A DNA stretch of 64,000 nucleotides from an uncultured Oscillospiraceae bacterium (GCA_900540865.1 UQHH01000010.1:5205-69204); one strand, 5' to 3'; positions 7,948 to 16,646 are shown, numbered from the stretch's first letter. Notes: generated by a model not told the origin, from the sequence alone. Translations and numbers: made by a program.

Positions 7948-9792
7948 ATGAAAAAAATGATTGCCGCCGCATTGTGCGTCCTGCTGTGCGCGGGCGCCCT
8001 TTTAAACGCCTATGCCGCGCGGGAAAGAACGGGTAATCCTGTTAAGGATGCCTTTCAGGATTTTCTCGATACAAGCGGCAGGCTGGAGGAGCTGAAAAAC
8101 CAGACCGAGCCACCCACGGAGGAAACGGTACCTACCCAGCCCCCTACAGACGTTCCGGTGGAATCGATTGTGTTTACTACGCCCGGCCGTATTTACCTTT
8201 ACCCGGAGCAAGCTTACAAGCTGGACGTTCTGGTTCTGCCCGAAAACGCCGCCGACCGCTCTGTCACGTTTGAAAGCAGCGGCAAAAATATTGCCGCCGT
8301 TGATGAAAGCGGCCAGGTTACCGCGAAAAATTATGGAACCGCGCAGATTACGGCCACAAGCCATAACGGTAAAACCGCTGCGTGCACGGTTGAGGTCGTC
8401 AAGCGCGCGGACAGCATCACGTTTCCGGGCGCGTCCTATACCATCGGCAAAGGAGAAAGCATTCGCCTTCCCGTCAGGTCTACCCCAGCGGACGCCTATA
8501 TAAAGGGCCTGCAATTTTCCTCCTCCGACACGTCCGTTGCTTCCGTCGATAAAAACGGTACGGTCAAGGGGCTGAAAACTGGCAGCGTAACCATTACCGC
8601 GGAAACGGAAAACCATCTAAAGGCAAGCTGCAAAATCAATGTAAAAAACGCGCCTGCTTCGATGACGCTCAACGTCACATCAAAAAAGCTTTTCATCGGG
8701 CAGACGCTTGCGCTCAAGGCCACGCTCAATTCCGGCGCGGCTGGCAATATATTAAGCTATTCCTCCAGTAATCCCGCCGTCGCTTCTGTTGACAGCAAGG
8801 GCGTAATTACCTCTAAAACGCGCGGCTCGGCCGTCATCACCTGTAAGGCTTATAACGGCGTGAGCGCCAGCTGCACCATCACCTCACGCATCGTAAATTA
8901 TACAAAAGCCTATACCACTGACGAGGTAGCCCGCGACATTAAGCTGATTGCAAAGCAATACCCGGATGCCGTCACGGTATCCTCCGCCGGAAAGAGCACG
9001 CGCGGACAGGATTTAACGCTTGTAAAGCTCGGCCACGGGAACAAAAAGGCGCTGATTACAGGCGGCATCCATTCGCGCGAGCATCTGACCGTCACCTTTA
9101 CGATGCTTTGCCTTGAGGAATACGCGGCGGCCTACTGCTCTAAAACGGGCGCTTACGGCGATTATAATATGAAGCAGCTGCTCGACAGCTACACGCTTTA
9201 CATCGTACCGCTGATGAATCCCGACGGCATGGACGTAGTGACGAAGTTTACAAATCCGCTTTACAATTATACCGGCAGCCGCATGGAATTCAAATCCAAT
9301 GCGAACGGCGTGAATTTAAACAGGAACTTCCCGTTTTACTGGGGCTCCATTACAGACGGCGGCATCAGTACACGCTATACCGATGCTCAAAAATACAAGG
9401 GGCCTTCCGCCGGAAGCGAGGCGGAAACAAAGGCTATTATGAACCTGTGCAAACAAAACCGCTTTGAATGGCTCTTTTCCATGCACCTGCGCGGCAATTG
9501 TATTTACTGGCGCGACAGCGCCAGCGGTACAATCCCGGGCGACTGGAATTTAACGCAGAAGCTTACAAACAAATGCGGTTACTGGGCGGTAGAGACCTCT
9601 ACCGCGGCAAACGACTACGGCGGCGGGCTTGAAAACTGGTTCCGCGGCGCGTACAAACGCCCCGGGCTTTGCATAGAGCTGGTACCATCGAATATTCCGT
9701 CCCCGACGGACAACTCGTCCTACCACCGCGACTATGTGAAAGCGACCAACTGGACGAAAACAAAGTATACCTTTGTACAGGGGATGCTTTGA
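7948..9792 (+). CDS. Secreted M14 zinc carboxypeptidase with three Ig-like (BIG_2) domains
   Basis: A 614-residue exported enzyme. A signal peptide (residues 1-23, ending AYA) is followed by a Pro/Thr/Glu-rich linker. Three bacterial Ig-like group 2 repeats follow at about 70-150, 155-230 and 235-305, each with the 'SS(N/D)xxVAxVDxxGxVT' pattern. The catalytic M14 domain spans about 320-614: zinc ligands HSRE (H375, E378) and H513 in SMHLRG, substrate-binding LNRNFPFYWG, and catalytic Glu577 in GLCIELVP. The closest enzymes by domain type cleave gamma-D-glutamyl-diamino acid or other peptidoglycan peptides. The Ig-like repeats would hold it at the cell surface. It is a single-gene unit with its own promoter and terminator. 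The peptidase family is sure; the substrate is inference. Confidence 0.9.
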   Translation: MKKMIAAALCVLLCAGALLNAYAARERTGNPVKDAFQDFLDTSGRLEELKNQTEPPTEETVPTQPPTDVPVESIVFTTPGRIYLYPEQAYKLDVLVLPENAADRSVTFESSGKNIAAVDESGQVTAKNYGTAQITATSHNGKTAACTVEVVKRADSITFPGASYTIGKGESIRLPVRSTPADAYIKGLQFSSSDTSVASVDKNGTVKGLKTGSVTITAETENHLKASCKINVKNAPASMTLNVTSKKLFIGQTLALKATLNSGAAGNILSYSSSNPAVASVDSKGVITSKTRGSAVITCKAYNGVSASCTITSRIVNYTKAYTTDEVARDIKLIAKQYPDAVTVSSAGKSTRGQDLTLVKLGHGNKKALITGGIHSREHLTVTFTMLCLEEYAAAYCSKTGAYGDYNMKQLLDSYTLYIVPLMNPDGMDVVTKFTNPLYNYTGSRMEFKSNANGVNLNRNFPFYWGSITDGGISTRYTDAQKYKGPSAGSEAETKAIMNLCKQNRFEWLFSMHLRGNCIYWRDSASGTIPGDWNLTQKLTNKCGYWAVETSTAANDYGGGLENWFRGAYKRPGLCIELVPSNIPSPTDNSSYHRDYVKATNWTKTKYTFVQGML

Positions 9793-9793
9793 C

Positions 9794-9829
9794 AAAAATG
9801 AGGAGCCGTTATAGGCTCCTCATTTTTCA
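9794..9829 (+). terminator. Terminator after the M14 carboxypeptidase
   Basis: AAAAATGAGGAGCC-gttata-GGCTCCTCATTTTT, starting two bases after the stop. It is nearly symmetric and could work in both directions. Confidence 0.85.
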
Positions 9830-9887
9830 TCCTCTTTATTTTGTATGCAAGCGTACGCTTTCTTGATTTTTTATAAAATTGTCAATC

Positions 9888-9931
9888 AAAAGAGGAGGAA
9901 CCATTACGATGGTTCTCTCTTTTCTTTTTTG
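9888..9931. repeat. Hairpin of the GGAACC family between convergent genes
   Basis: AAAAGAGGAGGAACCAT-tacg-ATGGTTCTCTCTTTT followed by CTTTTTT. It belongs to a group of similar AAAGAGG-GGAACC hairpins seen at 9980, 23508, 45702, 45839 and 63950. It is one of three hairpins packed into the 230-bp gap between the carboxypeptidase and trpB stops. Confidence 0.7.
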
Positions 9932-9979
9932 AAATGTTCCTGTTTCTTGGCTTTTTTAAAAAAATACGAACAAAAAGTA

Positions 9980-10012
9980 GAGGGGAACCATTAAAACGGT
10001 TCCCCTCCACTT
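9980..10012 (-). terminator. Terminator of the trpB-like gene (GGAACC family)
   Basis: GAGGGGAACC-attaaaac-GGTTCCCCTC; on the minus strand it is followed by TACTTTTTGTT, ten bases after the trpB stop. Confidence 0.75.
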
Positions 10013-10022
10013 CATATAAAGC

Positions 10023-11402
10023 TTAGTCCTGAACGCCCGGGATTTTCGGCAGGCCGTCAAAACCCTTTTTCAAGTCCTCATCCGTCGGGATATAATCGTT
10101 CATTTTGCCTTCGTGGAAAGCGGCGTACGCCGTCATATCGAAGTAACCGGTTCCGGTCAGTCCGAACAGGATGGTCTTCTGCTCGCCCGTTTCCCTGCAT
10201 TTAATTGCCTCATCAACCGCGGCGCGGATAGCATGAGCGGATTCCGGCGCGGGCAGAATTGTCTCAACCCTTGCGAACATGGTCGCGGCCTCGAACACCT
10301 TCGTCTGCTCGACGGAAACAGCGTCCATTAAGCCGTCATGATAGAGCTTTGAGAGAATCGGCGACATGCCGTGGTAGCGCAGTCCGCCAGCGTGGTTGGC
10401 AGACGGCATGAACCCGCTGCCGAGCGTATACATGCGCGCCATTGGGGTAATTTTGCCGGTATCGCAGAAATCGTAGGCGTATCTGCCCCTGGTAAACGAC
10501 GGACAGGACGCGGGCTCAACCGCGACGATGCGCGGGTCCGCCTTTCCGAGCAGCTTATCCTGCATAAACGGCGCAATCAATCCGCCGAGGTTTGAGCCGC
10601 CGCCCGCGCAGCCGATGACGACGTCCGGGTATTCATCGAGAATTTCCATCGCTTTTTTCGCTTCCAGGCCGATAATGGACTGGTGCAGCAGCACCTGGTT
10701 CAAGACGGAGCCGAGCACATATTTATAGCCTTCCGTCGAAACAGCCTTTTCGACCGCCTCAGATATGGCGCAGCCGAGGCTGCCCGAGGTATTCGGGTTT
10801 TCTTCCAGGATTTTGCGCCCGACCTGCGTCGTCGTGCTCGGGCTTGGGATGACGTTTGCGTCAAACGTTTCCATTACTGCTTTGCGGAACGGCTTCTGCT
10901 CATACGATACCTTGACCATATAAACGGTCAGCGGCAGATTGAAATAGGAGCACGCCTCGCTCAACGCCGTTCCCCACTGGCCTGCGCCCGTTTCGGTGGT
11001 CAAGCCTTTCAGTCCCTGGTCCTTCGCGTAATATGCCTGCGCGATTGCGGAATTGAGCTTATGGCTGCCGGAGGTGTTGTTGCCCTCAAACTTATAATAA
11101 ATTTTTGCGGGCGTTTTGAGCTCCTTTTCCAGATTGTACGCGCGAATCAGCGGGGACGGGCGGTACACCCTGTACATCTCCATAATTTCTTCGGGAATGT
11201 CGACATAACGCGTCTGCGCGTCCATTTCCTGGTGAGCGAGCTTTTTGCAGAATACGGGGTATAAGTCCTCCTCTGTCGCCGGCTGCATTGTCGCCGGATT
11301 AATCATCGGGTCGGGCTGCTCTTTCATGTCCGCGCGCAGGTTATACCACTGCTTCGGGATTTGGTCCTCCGATAAATAAAACCTGTAAGGTATTTTTGCC
11401 AT
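10023..11402 (-). CDS. trpB: Tryptophan synthase beta chain, TrpB2-like
   Basis: A 459-residue PLP enzyme that joins indole and serine to make tryptophan. It has the extended N-terminus (IPYRFYLSEDQIPKQWYN) of the TrpB2 class, the PLP-lysine motif SGSHKLNSA and the glycine loop GCAGGGSNLGG that holds the cofactor phosphate. Length matches TrpB2 (about 450), longer than classic TrpB1 (about 400). The ATG at 11402 follows an AAAGGAG site; the longer reading frame would run back into the T-box leader. No trpA or other trp gene is nearby, which suits TrpB2 enzymes working alone on free indole. Expression is controlled by a T-box leader just upstream. Confidence 0.93.
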   Translation of the reverse strand: MAKIPYRFYLSEDQIPKQWYNLRADMKEQPDPMINPATMQPATEEDLYPVFCKKLAHQEMDAQTRYVDIPEEIMEMYRVYRPSPLIRAYNLEKELKTPAKIYYKFEGNNTSGSHKLNSAIAQAYYAKDQGLKGLTTETGAGQWGTALSEACSYFNLPLTVYMVKVSYEQKPFRKAVMETFDANVIPSPSTTTQVGRKILEENPNTSGSLGCAISEAVEKAVSTEGYKYVLGSVLNQVLLHQSIIGLEAKKAMEILDEYPDVVIGCAGGGSNLGGLIAPFMQDKLLGKADPRIVAVEPASCPSFTRGRYAYDFCDTGKITPMARMYTLGSGFMPSANHAGGLRYHGMSPILSKLYHDGLMDAVSVEQTKVFEAATMFARVETILPAPESAHAIRAAVDEAIKCRETGEQKTILFGLTGTGYFDMTAYAAFHEGKMNDYIPTDEDLKKGFDGLPKIPGVQD

Positions 11403-11429
11403 GTTAAAGACTCCTTTCAGTTTAGAAAA

Positions 11430-11709
11430 GTAAATTAAAATAAAAAAAGCTTCCGTCCACAAGGGACGAAAGCGAACTTCCGCGGTACCACCCAGATTGA
11501 TTATAAAAATCCTCCTGCTCCGCACGTCAAAAAACGCGCGCTTCCTTGATAACGGGTGAAGCTCCCGGCTTGGCTACTATACTGTTCACCTTGCCCTCGT
11601 AAGCCCATTCACCGCACAAACACCCGCCGCGCTTCCACCGTCCGCGGCTCTCTTAAGGGCATTCACCCTGCGGTTACTCCTCTTACTCTTTGGTTTACCG
11701 GATGAAATT
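11430..11709 (-). promoter_or_regulatory. T-box leader (tRNA-sensing riboswitch) of trpB, probably Trp-specific
   Basis: Read on the minus strand, the leader contains an AGAGTA-type loop near its 5' end and an AGAGAG...GGTGGAA distal stem I. A stem III ending in CCCGTTATC follows. The T-box itself, GGGTGGTACCGCGG (11480-11493), pairs with the end of an uncharged tRNA. The likely specifier is UGG (Trp) in GGTGAA-UGG-GC at 11605-11607, which fits the gene. Uncharged tRNA would block the terminator that follows. The T-box is certain; the specifier assignment is inference from motif spacing. Confidence 0.92.
11442..11472 (-). terminator. T-box terminator hairpin
   Basis: Minus strand CTTTCGTCC-cttgt-GGACGGAAG followed by CTTTTTTT. 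It lies directly after the T-box sequence, so its 5' arm competes with the antiterminator. Confidence 0.9.
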
Positions 11710-11715
11710 TTCTTT

Positions 11716-11744
11716 ATTGTACCCCTTCTTCTGCCGTTTGTCAA
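11716..11744 (-). promoter_or_regulatory. Sigma-A promoter of the T-box/trpB transcript
   Basis: TTGACA (11739-11744), 17-base spacer, TACAAT (11716-11721) on the minus strand, just upstream of the T-box leader. Confidence 0.85.
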
Positions 11745-11885
11745 CAATTTTTTTCAATAATATTGAAACAAACATGTAAAACCAATGTATAACCGCCTGT
11801 TTTTTTATTTTTACTGATAAAACAGCGCGGATTGCACAAACTAAGGCGAAGTATTTTACAAAATCCGGCAGAAAGGATTGACGCT

Positions 11886-13286
11886 ATGAGCCTTTCAAGC
11901 AATATTGACGACAACATCAAGCTTTTTAAAGAAAAGCTGCGCGCAAAGGAAAGCTTCGATTTGATTTACCGCACCATTACCATCAACAAGCGGCGCGCCT
12001 GCATGTTCTTTATCGACGGGCTTTTAAAAGACGAGGTCATGGAAAAGGTCTTGGAGTTCTTCTATTCCATCGACGACGACAACGCCATGACCGACGCGCA
12101 TACCTTCATTAAAACCTGCGTTCCTTATGTGGAGGTCGACCTCACCGACGACGCGGACAAAATCTGTATGAACGTGCTGTCCGGCGTAACGGCGCTCTTT
12201 ATCGACGGCTTTACGCAGGCCATCATGATTGACAGCCGTACCTATCCGCAGAGGCCGACGAGCGAGCCTGAAAAGGACAAATCCCTGCGCGGCTCAAAGG
12301 ACGGCTTTGTCGAGACGCTCATCAGCAACACGGCGCTTATCAGAAGGCGTATTCGCGACCCGCTGTTTACCGTCAAGCCTTTTGTGGTGGGCCGCGTATC
12401 GAGGACGGACGTTGCGGTCTGTTATATGGACAACCTCGTAGACAAAAAGCTGTTGGATAAACTGACGAGGGAAATCAACAATATCAAGGTTCAGTCACTG
12501 ACCATGAACCAGCAAAGCCTGATTGAAGCCATTTACAAACACAAATGGTACAATCCCTTCCCCAAAGTCAAATATACAGAGCGGCCAGACACCGCCGCCT
12601 CCGCAATCCTTGAGGGCAATATCATCATTTTGGTAGATAATTCTCCCTCCGCCCTCGTGCTGCCGACGTCGATTTTCGACATCATCGAAGAGGTGGACGA
12701 CTACTATTTCCCGCCGCTTACCGGCACGTATATCCGCTTTGCCCGCTACCTTGTCACGTTCGCAACGCTCGTCATAACGCCGCTGTGGCTGCTGGCGCTT
12801 AAAAATCCGGAGCTTGTCCCAAAGGCGTTTGAATTTATTTTAATTACCGAGCCGGTCAATATCCCGGTGTTCTGGCAGCTGATTATACTGGAGCTCGGCA
12901 TCGACGGCCTGCGTCTGGCGTCAGTCAACACGCCGAGCAGCCTGAGTACGTCTCTGAGTATTATCGGCGCGATTGCGCTGTCGGATTTTGCCGTCACGGT
13001 CGGCTGGTTTTCGACCGAGGCCATGCTCTATATGGCGTTCGTCGCAATCGCGAACTACACCCAGCCGAGCTACGAGTTGGGGTATTCGCTCAAATTTCTG
13101 CGCGTCATGCTGCTCATCCTTACGCAGCTGTTCAGCATTTGGGGCTTTGCCGCGGGGTTTGTCCTGATTATCGTCCTGCTCATTACAAATAAGACGGTAT
13201 CCGGCAAAAGCTACCTGTACCCGCTGATTCCCTTCGACGGGAAAAAGCTGCTCCACAAGGTTATCCGCCCGCAATTGAGCAAGTAG
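11886..13286 (+). CDS. GerA-family spore germination protein (GerAA/SpoVAF type)
   Basis: A 466-residue GerA-family protein: a soluble N-terminal domain (1-250) with the family block SRTYPQRPTSEPEKDKSLRG, where the central stretch is nearly invariant, and GSKDGFVE. It is followed by a PPLTGTYIRF motif and about four transmembrane helices. Such proteins sit in the spore inner membrane as germinant receptor A subunits or as SpoVAF, which helps release ions and DPA. There is no gerB or gerC nearby, so the SpoVAF-like role or an orphan A subunit are both possible. The ATG at 11886 has GAAAGG upstream; the TTG at 11832 lacks a ribosome site. The stop abuts convergent spmB. Confidence 0.9.
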   Translation: MSLSSNIDDNIKLFKEKLRAKESFDLIYRTITINKRRACMFFIDGLLKDEVMEKVLEFFYSIDDDNAMTDAHTFIKTCVPYVEVDLTDDADKICMNVLSGVTALFIDGFTQAIMIDSRTYPQRPTSEPEKDKSLRGSKDGFVETLISNTALIRRRIRDPLFTVKPFVVGRVSRTDVAVCYMDNLVDKKLLDKLTREINNIKVQSLTMNQQSLIEAIYKHKWYNPFPKVKYTERPDTAASAILEGNIIILVDNSPSALVLPTSIFDIIEEVDDYYFPPLTGTYIRFARYLVTFATLVITPLWLLALKNPELVPKAFEFILITEPVNIPVFWQLIILELGIDGLRLASVNTPSSLSTSLSIIGAIALSDFAVTVGWFSTEAMLYMAFVAIANYTQPSYELGYSLKFLRVMLLILTQLFSIWGFAAGFVLIIVLLITNKTVSGKSYLYPLIPFDGKKLLHKVIRPQLSK

Positions 13287-13288
13287 GC

Positions 13289-13810
13289 TCAGCGGAAGAA
13301 AAACCGAACCGAAAGCACCGCCATTACCATGCCCGCAAAATCTGCGCACAGCGCCGCGGGCACGGTATGGCGGATTTTTTTTATCCCAACCGAGCCGTAA
13401 TAGACGGCAATCGCGTAAAAGGTGGTTTCCGTCGAGCCGGCCATAACGCTTGCGCACCGGCCGGCAAAGCTGTCCGGCCCGTATTCCTTTAATATGGTGT
13501 TCAAAATCGCCGTCGAGCCGCTGCCCGAAACGGGGCGCAAAAGCGCAAGCGGCATGACCTCAGCCGGAAAACCCAGCAGCGTCGCCGCAGGCTCGATAAA
13601 ATGAATCAGCATATCGAGCGCGCCGGAGGCCTTGAGCATAGTCACAGCGACAATCAGCCCAATCAGAGACGGGGCGATTTTATAGGTGGATATCAGCCCC
13701 TGCTTCGCCCCCTCAAGAAAGCAGTCGAAGCAGGGAACCTTTTTGATGAAACCAAAGAGTATAATCAGCGCGATGACGACCGGGATGATATACCCACCAA
13801 ATTGCTCCAA
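13289..13810 (-). CDS. spmB: Spore maturation protein B
   Basis: A 173-residue membrane protein of the nucleoside-recognition (Gate) family. It has the SpmB signature LRPVSGSGSTAILN at about residues 90-103 and the following MAGSTETTFYA. With SpmA it is needed for spore-core dehydration and heat resistance, though the molecular role is not settled. Its start lies three bases after the spmA stop. The gene ends two bases from the GerA-type gene on the other strand, so the two sporulation loci converge without room for a separate terminator. Confidence 0.95.
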   Translation of the reverse strand: MEQFGGYIIPVVIALIILFGFIKKVPCFDCFLEGAKQGLISTYKIAPSLIGLIVAVTMLKASGALDMLIHFIEPAATLLGFPAEVMPLALLRPVSGSGSTAILNTILKEYGPDSFAGRCASVMAGSTETTFYAIAVYYGSVGIKKIRHTVPAALCADFAGMVMAVLSVRFFFR

Positions 13811-13813
13811 GCC

Positions 13814-14407
13814 TTAATCCTCCTTTGCCTTTGTGCGCCTCGTTTGTAACAGCTTTGCGACCGTTATGCCCACCGCGAGGGCAAAAATGGAGCTCACCCA
13901 GACGCACGGCAGGATATCGAGCGCGGAAGCAGAGCCGTACTTTTGCCGAAGCACGGCAATCGTCGTCGGGATGAGCTGGATGGACGCCGTATTGATGACG
14001 ACGAACATCACCATGCTGTTGTTCGCTGTTTCGTTCTGCGGATTTTTCACCTGCATACGGCGCATCGCCTCGATTCCGAGCGGCGTCGCCGCGTTGCCCA
14101 GCCCCAGCAGGTTTGCCGTAACGTTTGAGCAGATTGCGCCGGACGTTTCCTTGTCGTCCTTATAATCGGGAAACAGCCGCTTCAAAACAGGAGAAAACAC
14201 CCTCGCCAGCACCGCGGTCAGGCCGCCCTGCTCGGCTATGCCCATCAATCCCGACCACAGGCACATCATGCCGCACATGGTAAGCAAAAGCTCTATGGCG
14301 TCCTTCGCGCCGTCGAGCGCGGCGGCGCTCAGCTGTGCCGTTTTTCCGTTTATGATGCCGCATATGACGCTGATGAGCAGGATTGCGCCCCAGATATAAT
14401 TCATCAT
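13814..14407 (-). CDS. spmA: Spore maturation protein A
   Basis: A 197-residue membrane protein with an N-terminal helix and the conserved Gate-domain motif LLGLGNAATPLGIEAMRRM, then NSMVMFVVINTASIQLIP. These are the hallmarks of SpmA. It is the first gene of the spmA-spmB unit. The two ATG codons (14407, 14404) are adjacent, with GAGTGACGG as a weak ribosome site. Confidence 0.95.
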   Translation of the reverse strand: MMNYIWGAILLISVICGIINGKTAQLSAAALDGAKDAIELLLTMCGMMCLWSGLMGIAEQGGLTAVLARVFSPVLKRLFPDYKDDKETSGAICSNVTANLLGLGNAATPLGIEAMRRMQVKNPQNETANNSMVMFVVINTASIQLIPTTIAVLRQKYGSASALDILPCVWVSSIFALAVGITVAKLLQTRRTKAKED

Positions 14408-14461
14408 AAACCGTCACTCATTTCGACAAAATTTGTAAAAATAACAAAAATGAGATAATTA

Positions 14462-14490
14462 TTGACATTAATACCACTTTTTGGTAAAAT
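14462..14490 (+). promoter_or_regulatory. Sigma-A promoter of the AbrB-like regulator
   Basis: TTGACA, 17 bases, TAAAAT. The spacer holds the dyad ACCACTTTTTGGT, which could be a repressor site, possibly for the gene's own product. Confidence 0.7.
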
Positions 14491-14554
14491 AAAGTCGAGC
14501 TCAAGAGAGGAAGCAAACTTTATAAGACAAACAAGGGAAGGGAGTCTTAATATC

Positions 14555-14800
14555 ATGAAACCTGCCGGATTTTTATGCAACATCGATAATTTGGGAAGAA
14601 TCGTTATCCCAGCACCTTTGAGGAAATCCTACGGACTGGATAAGGGCTGCGCAGTCGAGCTGTTTACAGACAGTGAGGGAATTACCATGCGCAAATATAA
14701 CCCCAGCTGCGTATTCTGCGGAAGCGCGGACCACATCACGACCTACCGCGGCAAAATCGTCTGCGAGGACTGCCGCAGGCAGATTGCCCGCGGAGAATGA
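14555..14800 (+). CDS. AbrB/SpoVT-type transcription regulator with C-terminal zinc ribbon
   Basis: An 81-residue protein. Residues 1-47 are a swapped-hairpin AbrB domain with the typical NLGRIVIPAPLRKSYGL motif. Residues 50-76 carry two CxxC pairs (CVFCG and CEDCR) that would bind zinc. Clostridial proteins of this form are transition-state regulators acting as dimers on A/T-rich DNA. The ATG follows AAGGGAAGGGAG. It has its own promoter with a dyad in the spacer, so autoregulation is possible. The domain call is firm; the targets are unknown. Confidence 0.88.
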   Translation: MKPAGFLCNIDNLGRIVIPAPLRKSYGLDKGCAVELFTDSEGITMRKYNPSCVFCGSADHITTYRGKIVCEDCRRQIARGE

Positions 14801-14845
14801 TTTCCAAAGCGCGAAGGAACCGTCCGCGCCCGTAAACGGGCAGAA

Positions 14846-14940
14846 CATATATTTTTACGCGGCTGTACGTTGCCGCGGGCAAACAGCGCGCAGCGCGCGC
14901 CGCAAAATCAAGGATTTTGCACAGCCACTAAAAATATATG
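14846..14940. repeat. 95-bp inverted repeat with nested hairpins
   Basis: Outer arms CATATATTTTTAcgcGGCTGT (14846-14866) and ACAGCCactAAAAATATATG (14921-14940) are complementary apart from a few central bases. Between them lie TTGCC-gcg-GGCAA, GCGCGC-a-GCGCGC and the perfect GCAAAATC-aag-GATTTTGC. The whole would fold as a branched structure. It lies downstream of the AbrB-like gene and before the terminator, with no ORF. It could be a small non-coding RNA, a 3' UTR structure or a miniature mobile element. Confidence 0.6.
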
Positions 14941-14961
14941 CGTCCGGTTCCAAAACATGAT

Positions 14962-15002
14962 AAAACCCCCGCCGTGCGTCAACAGCACAGCGGGGGTTTT
15001 TA
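14962..15002. terminator. Bidirectional terminator
   Basis: AAAACCCCCGC ... GCGGGGGTTTT with a 17-base loop and A/T runs on both sides. It serves the AbrB-like gene on the plus strand and dCMP deaminase on the minus strand. Confidence 0.9.
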
Positions 15003-15013
15003 CTGTTCATTTT

Positions 15014-15502
15014 TTAATAGCCGGAAGCCCCATCGATAGACTCGTCGTTCTCCACCCAGGAATCGACATAAACCGCGGTGAACGTATCCTTCGTGTTGCG
15101 GATAATCACGCGCGTAATTCCGGCGTTGATAATCAAACGTTTACACATGGCGCAGGAATTCGCGTCCTCCACATAAGCGCCGGTTTTTGCGTCCTTTCCA
15201 ACGAGATAAAGCGTCGCGCCTATCATATCGTTGCGCGCGGCGTGGATAATGGCGTTCGCCTCAGCATGCACGCTCCTGCAAAGCTCATAGCGCTCCCCGC
15301 GCGGCACCTTCATGTTTTCCCGCACGCACACGCCCATATCCATACAATTTTTCCTGCCTCTCGGCGCGCCGGTATAGCCTGTGGAAATAATCTGGTCGTT
15401 CTTTACGATAATCGCTCCGAAATTCCTTCTCAGGCACGTCCCGCGCTCCAAAACGGTTTCCGCAATGTCCAGATAATAATTTTTCTTGTCGATACGGTTC
15501 AC
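15014..15502 (-). CDS. dCMP deaminase (ComEB type)
   Basis: A 162-residue zinc deaminase making dUMP from dCMP for dTTP synthesis. The zinc-site motifs are HAEANAI (His ligand and catalytic Glu) and SCAMCKRLI (PCxxC-type, with Ser in place of Pro). The phosphate-binding STGYTGAPRG stretch is typical of deoxycytidylate deaminases. I start it at a GTG (15502) because a GCGGAGG ribosome site lies eight bases upstream; the ATG at 15541 has none. Confidence 0.92.
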   Translation of the reverse strand: MNRIDKKNYYLDIAETVLERGTCLRRNFGAIIVKNDQIISTGYTGAPRGRKNCMDMGVCVRENMKVPRGERYELCRSVHAEANAIIHAARNDMIGATLYLVGKDAKTGAYVEDANSCAMCKRLIINAGITRVIIRNTKDTFTAVYVDSWVENDESIDGASGY

Positions 15503-15576
15503 AAAAGCACCTCCGCTATTTTTAACTTCTATTCTTATCATAACGCCGGTTCACACAATAATCAACATATTTTTTA

Positions 15577-16491
15577 TTAAAATCCCATTTTATCTAGATA
15601 TTCCGCAGCATAAGCAGCCGCGACCGCTCCGTCTGCCGCAGCCGTTATAATCTGCCTTAAACGTTTGGTGCGCGTATCTCCCGCGGCGAAAACACCTTCG
15701 ATATTCGTTTTGCAGTCCTCGCCCGCCGCAATATACCCGTTCTCATCAAGCGTGATAAACTCGCGGAACGCTTCGTTTGAAGGAATCAGTCCGACGGCAA
15801 CGAACACCGCGTCCGTTTTGTACTGCCGCTTTTCGCCAGTGTTGCGGTCGGTTGTTTCCACGCCCTCTACCTTGTCCTCGCCCGTAATTTTTGTAATGCT
15901 CTGGTTAAAATAGATTTTGACGTTTTGTTTTTCCTGTAAACGCTCCGCGGCCATACGCTCGCCCTTTATAATATCCTTGCGTATGAGCATCGTCACGCTT
16001 TTACAGACGTTTGAAAGATAAAGCGCGTCCTCCACCGCCGTATTGCCGCTGCCCGCAACGATAACATCCTTATCCCGGAAGAACGCGCCGTCACACGTGG
16101 CGCAATACGAAACGCCTTTTCCCGTCAGGCGCTCCTCCCCTTCGCAGCCGAGCTTCCTGCGCACCGCGCCGTTTGCAATCACGACTGTTCGCGCGCTGTA
16201 TTCCTTGCCGCCGCTTGCAAGCTTTTTCTCCGGTCCCGAAAGCTCCACGGGAATGACGTCGCCGTATTCATACTGTACGCCGAGCTGCTCCACCTGCTCG
16301 TAAAGGCGCATGGCGAAATCCGTCCCGCTGATTTTTTTTATCGCGGGATAATTTTCAATTTCCGGCGTGTTGACCGTCTGTCCGCCGTATACCGCCTTGT
16401 CGAAAACCAAAACGTCCTTTCCCGCGCGCAGCGCGTAAAGCGCCGCGGTCAGGCCCGCCGGCCCCGCGCCGATAATAATCATATCCTTCAT
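15577..16491 (-). CDS. trxB: Thioredoxin reductase
   Basis: A 304-residue flavoprotein reducing thioredoxin with NADPH. It has the FAD-binding GAGPAGLTAALYA near the N-terminus, redox-active CATCDG in the middle of the protein, the NADPH-site GSGNTAVEDALYL and the second FAD motif GVFAAGDTR near the C-terminus. Size and domain order are standard. The ATG at 16491 follows GGAAGGAG. No trxA is beside it. Confidence 0.96.
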   Translation of the reverse strand: MKDMIIIGAGPAGLTAALYALRAGKDVLVFDKAVYGGQTVNTPEIENYPAIKKISGTDFAMRLYEQVEQLGVQYEYGDVIPVELSGPEKKLASGGKEYSARTVVIANGAVRRKLGCEGEERLTGKGVSYCATCDGAFFRDKDVIVAGSGNTAVEDALYLSNVCKSVTMLIRKDIIKGERMAAERLQEKQNVKIYFNQSITKITGEDKVEGVETTDRNTGEKRQYKTDAVFVAVGLIPSNEAFREFITLDENGYIAAGEDCKTNIEGVFAAGDTRTKRLRQIITAAADGAVAAAYAAEYLDKMGF

Positions 16492-16646
16492 GGTATCCGC
16501 TCCTTCCGGCACAGCTTTTTCCTTCTGTTTACAATTGCTCCGTTTTATTGTAAACTAAGGTTATTGTAACCATGCCCGGCGCAATGCCGCGCCATTTTAT
16601 TTAATTTTAGTATACCATAAATAAATTGACAGAAAAGAGAAAAATA

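Noticed and set aside
14870..15580. 236-residue plus-strand frame opposite dCMP deaminase
   Set aside because: Starts inside the inverted repeat and terminator; antisense to a gene with an intact zinc site.
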